Positions 5,411 through 5,610 of a DNA stretch of 5,610 nt are shown here, piece by piece. Position numbers and translations under genes: made by a program. The notes beneath the pieces are model-generated. The model saw only the letters and a list, made by a program, of their open reading frames with translations. It was not told the origin of the DNA and did no database searches. This stretch comes from Methanosarcinales archaeon (GTDB taxonomy: Archaea > Halobacteriota > Methanosarcinia > Methanosarcinales > Methanocomedenaceae), in contig DAOUWY010000144.1 in NCBI GenBank assembly GCA_030666885.1, positions 1-5,610 on the forward strand, given 5' to 3'. Every line of letters starts with the position of its first letter. Position 1 is the first letter of the stretch.

Positions 5411-5587
5411 CATTTTGACTTAAGAATTTATCGTATCCACTTCAAAAATCAGGATAATAATCTTCACAAAGTGTTGGGGGAGGAGACTTGGCAGCCTAAG
5501 AAGCCTATACGCTATTCGCATATGGAAATAGCGAAGTACGGGAAGAAGAGGAAGTTGTTTGATCTGTTTGCTGAAGGGGTGAAGTGA
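5411..5587 (+). pseudogene. Short unidentified open frame, possible gene fragment
   Basis: A stop-to-stop frame of 58 residues plus TGA follows a TAG at 5408-5410. It has no ATG until 5522. GTG at 5471 and TTG at 5474 are possible starts, but neither has a convincing ribosome binding site. The second half looks protein-like and basic, containing KKPIRYSHMEIAKYGKKRK followed by LFDLFAEGVK and the stop, consistent with an amphipathic helix. The dispersed 20-bp repeat (5427-5446) lies within its first part, where the repeat reads YRIHFK. The first repeat copy can be read the same way as YGIHFK. It could be a decayed transposase or other mobile gene piece, or a small real gene. I do not recognise it, and the remaining 23 bases to the window edge show nothing further. 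Confidence 0.3.
5427..5446. repeat. Dispersed 20-bp repeat, copy 2
   Basis: TTTATCGTATCCACTTCAAA differs from the copy at 2455-2474 only at its sixth base. Both copies point the same way and together bracket the epimerase, carbonic anhydrase and apgM genes, about 2.97 kb from repeat to repeat. This copy lies 126 bp upstream of the apgM ATG, on the far side of its TATA box. Confidence 0.6.
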
Positions 5588-5610
5588 CAAACACTGGTTG
5601 GATATTGGCA

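Overview
The window looks like chromosomal DNA from a methanogen-type euryarchaeon, most likely in or near the Methanosarcinales/ANME-2 relatives. The evidence is an archaeal-type cofactor-independent phosphoglycerate mutase (ApgM), a bifunctional NnrE-NnrD fusion next to moaC, a CamH-like gamma carbonic anhydrase, TATA-box (not -35/-10) promoters, and GGAGG-type ribosome binding sites. This placement is inferred from gene content and protein style. No search was possible.

Left part (1-2161, minus strand): a tight operon reads leftwards from a TATA-box promoter near 2153-2161. It encodes the NAD(P)HX repair enzyme NnrE-NnrD (2091-631), an uncharacterised 56-residue protein with a near-perfect Shine-Dalgarno site (615-445), and MoaC of molybdopterin/tungstopterin biosynthesis (390 to beyond the left edge). 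The MoaC catalytic Asp and Lys fall inside the window, but its last residues do not.

Middle intergenic region (2092-2593, about 500 bp): this lies between divergent genes and is rich in structure. It holds four 10-bp tandem repeats that create two overlapping TGTACA-based palindromes (2241-2280), a 30-bp imperfect palindrome (2287-2316), and a 106-bp element bounded by 10-bp perfect inverted repeats with a protein-like reading frame inside (2314-2419, probably a decayed insertion sequence or MITE). It also holds a short palindrome next to an AT-rich stretch, and one copy of a 20-bp dispersed repeat (2455-2474).

Right part: an extended-SDR NAD-dependent sugar-nucleotide epimerase (2594-3550) and a gamma-class carbonic anhydrase family protein (3573-4094) form a plus-strand pair 22 bp apart. 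They converge, with a 13-bp gap, on minus-strand apgM (5301-4108) of glycolysis/gluconeogenesis. The apgM promoter lies near 5369-5378. Beyond it is a second copy of the 20-bp repeat (5427-5446), which leads into a short open frame ending at 5587 that looks protein-like but that I cannot identify.

The coding genes are ordinary housekeeping functions. The less ordinary material is the repeat- and palindrome-rich spacer, the pair of direct repeats flanking the epimerase/carbonic anhydrase/apgM block, and the small unannotated protein in the nnr-moaC operon. I saw no convincing new defence or mobile system.
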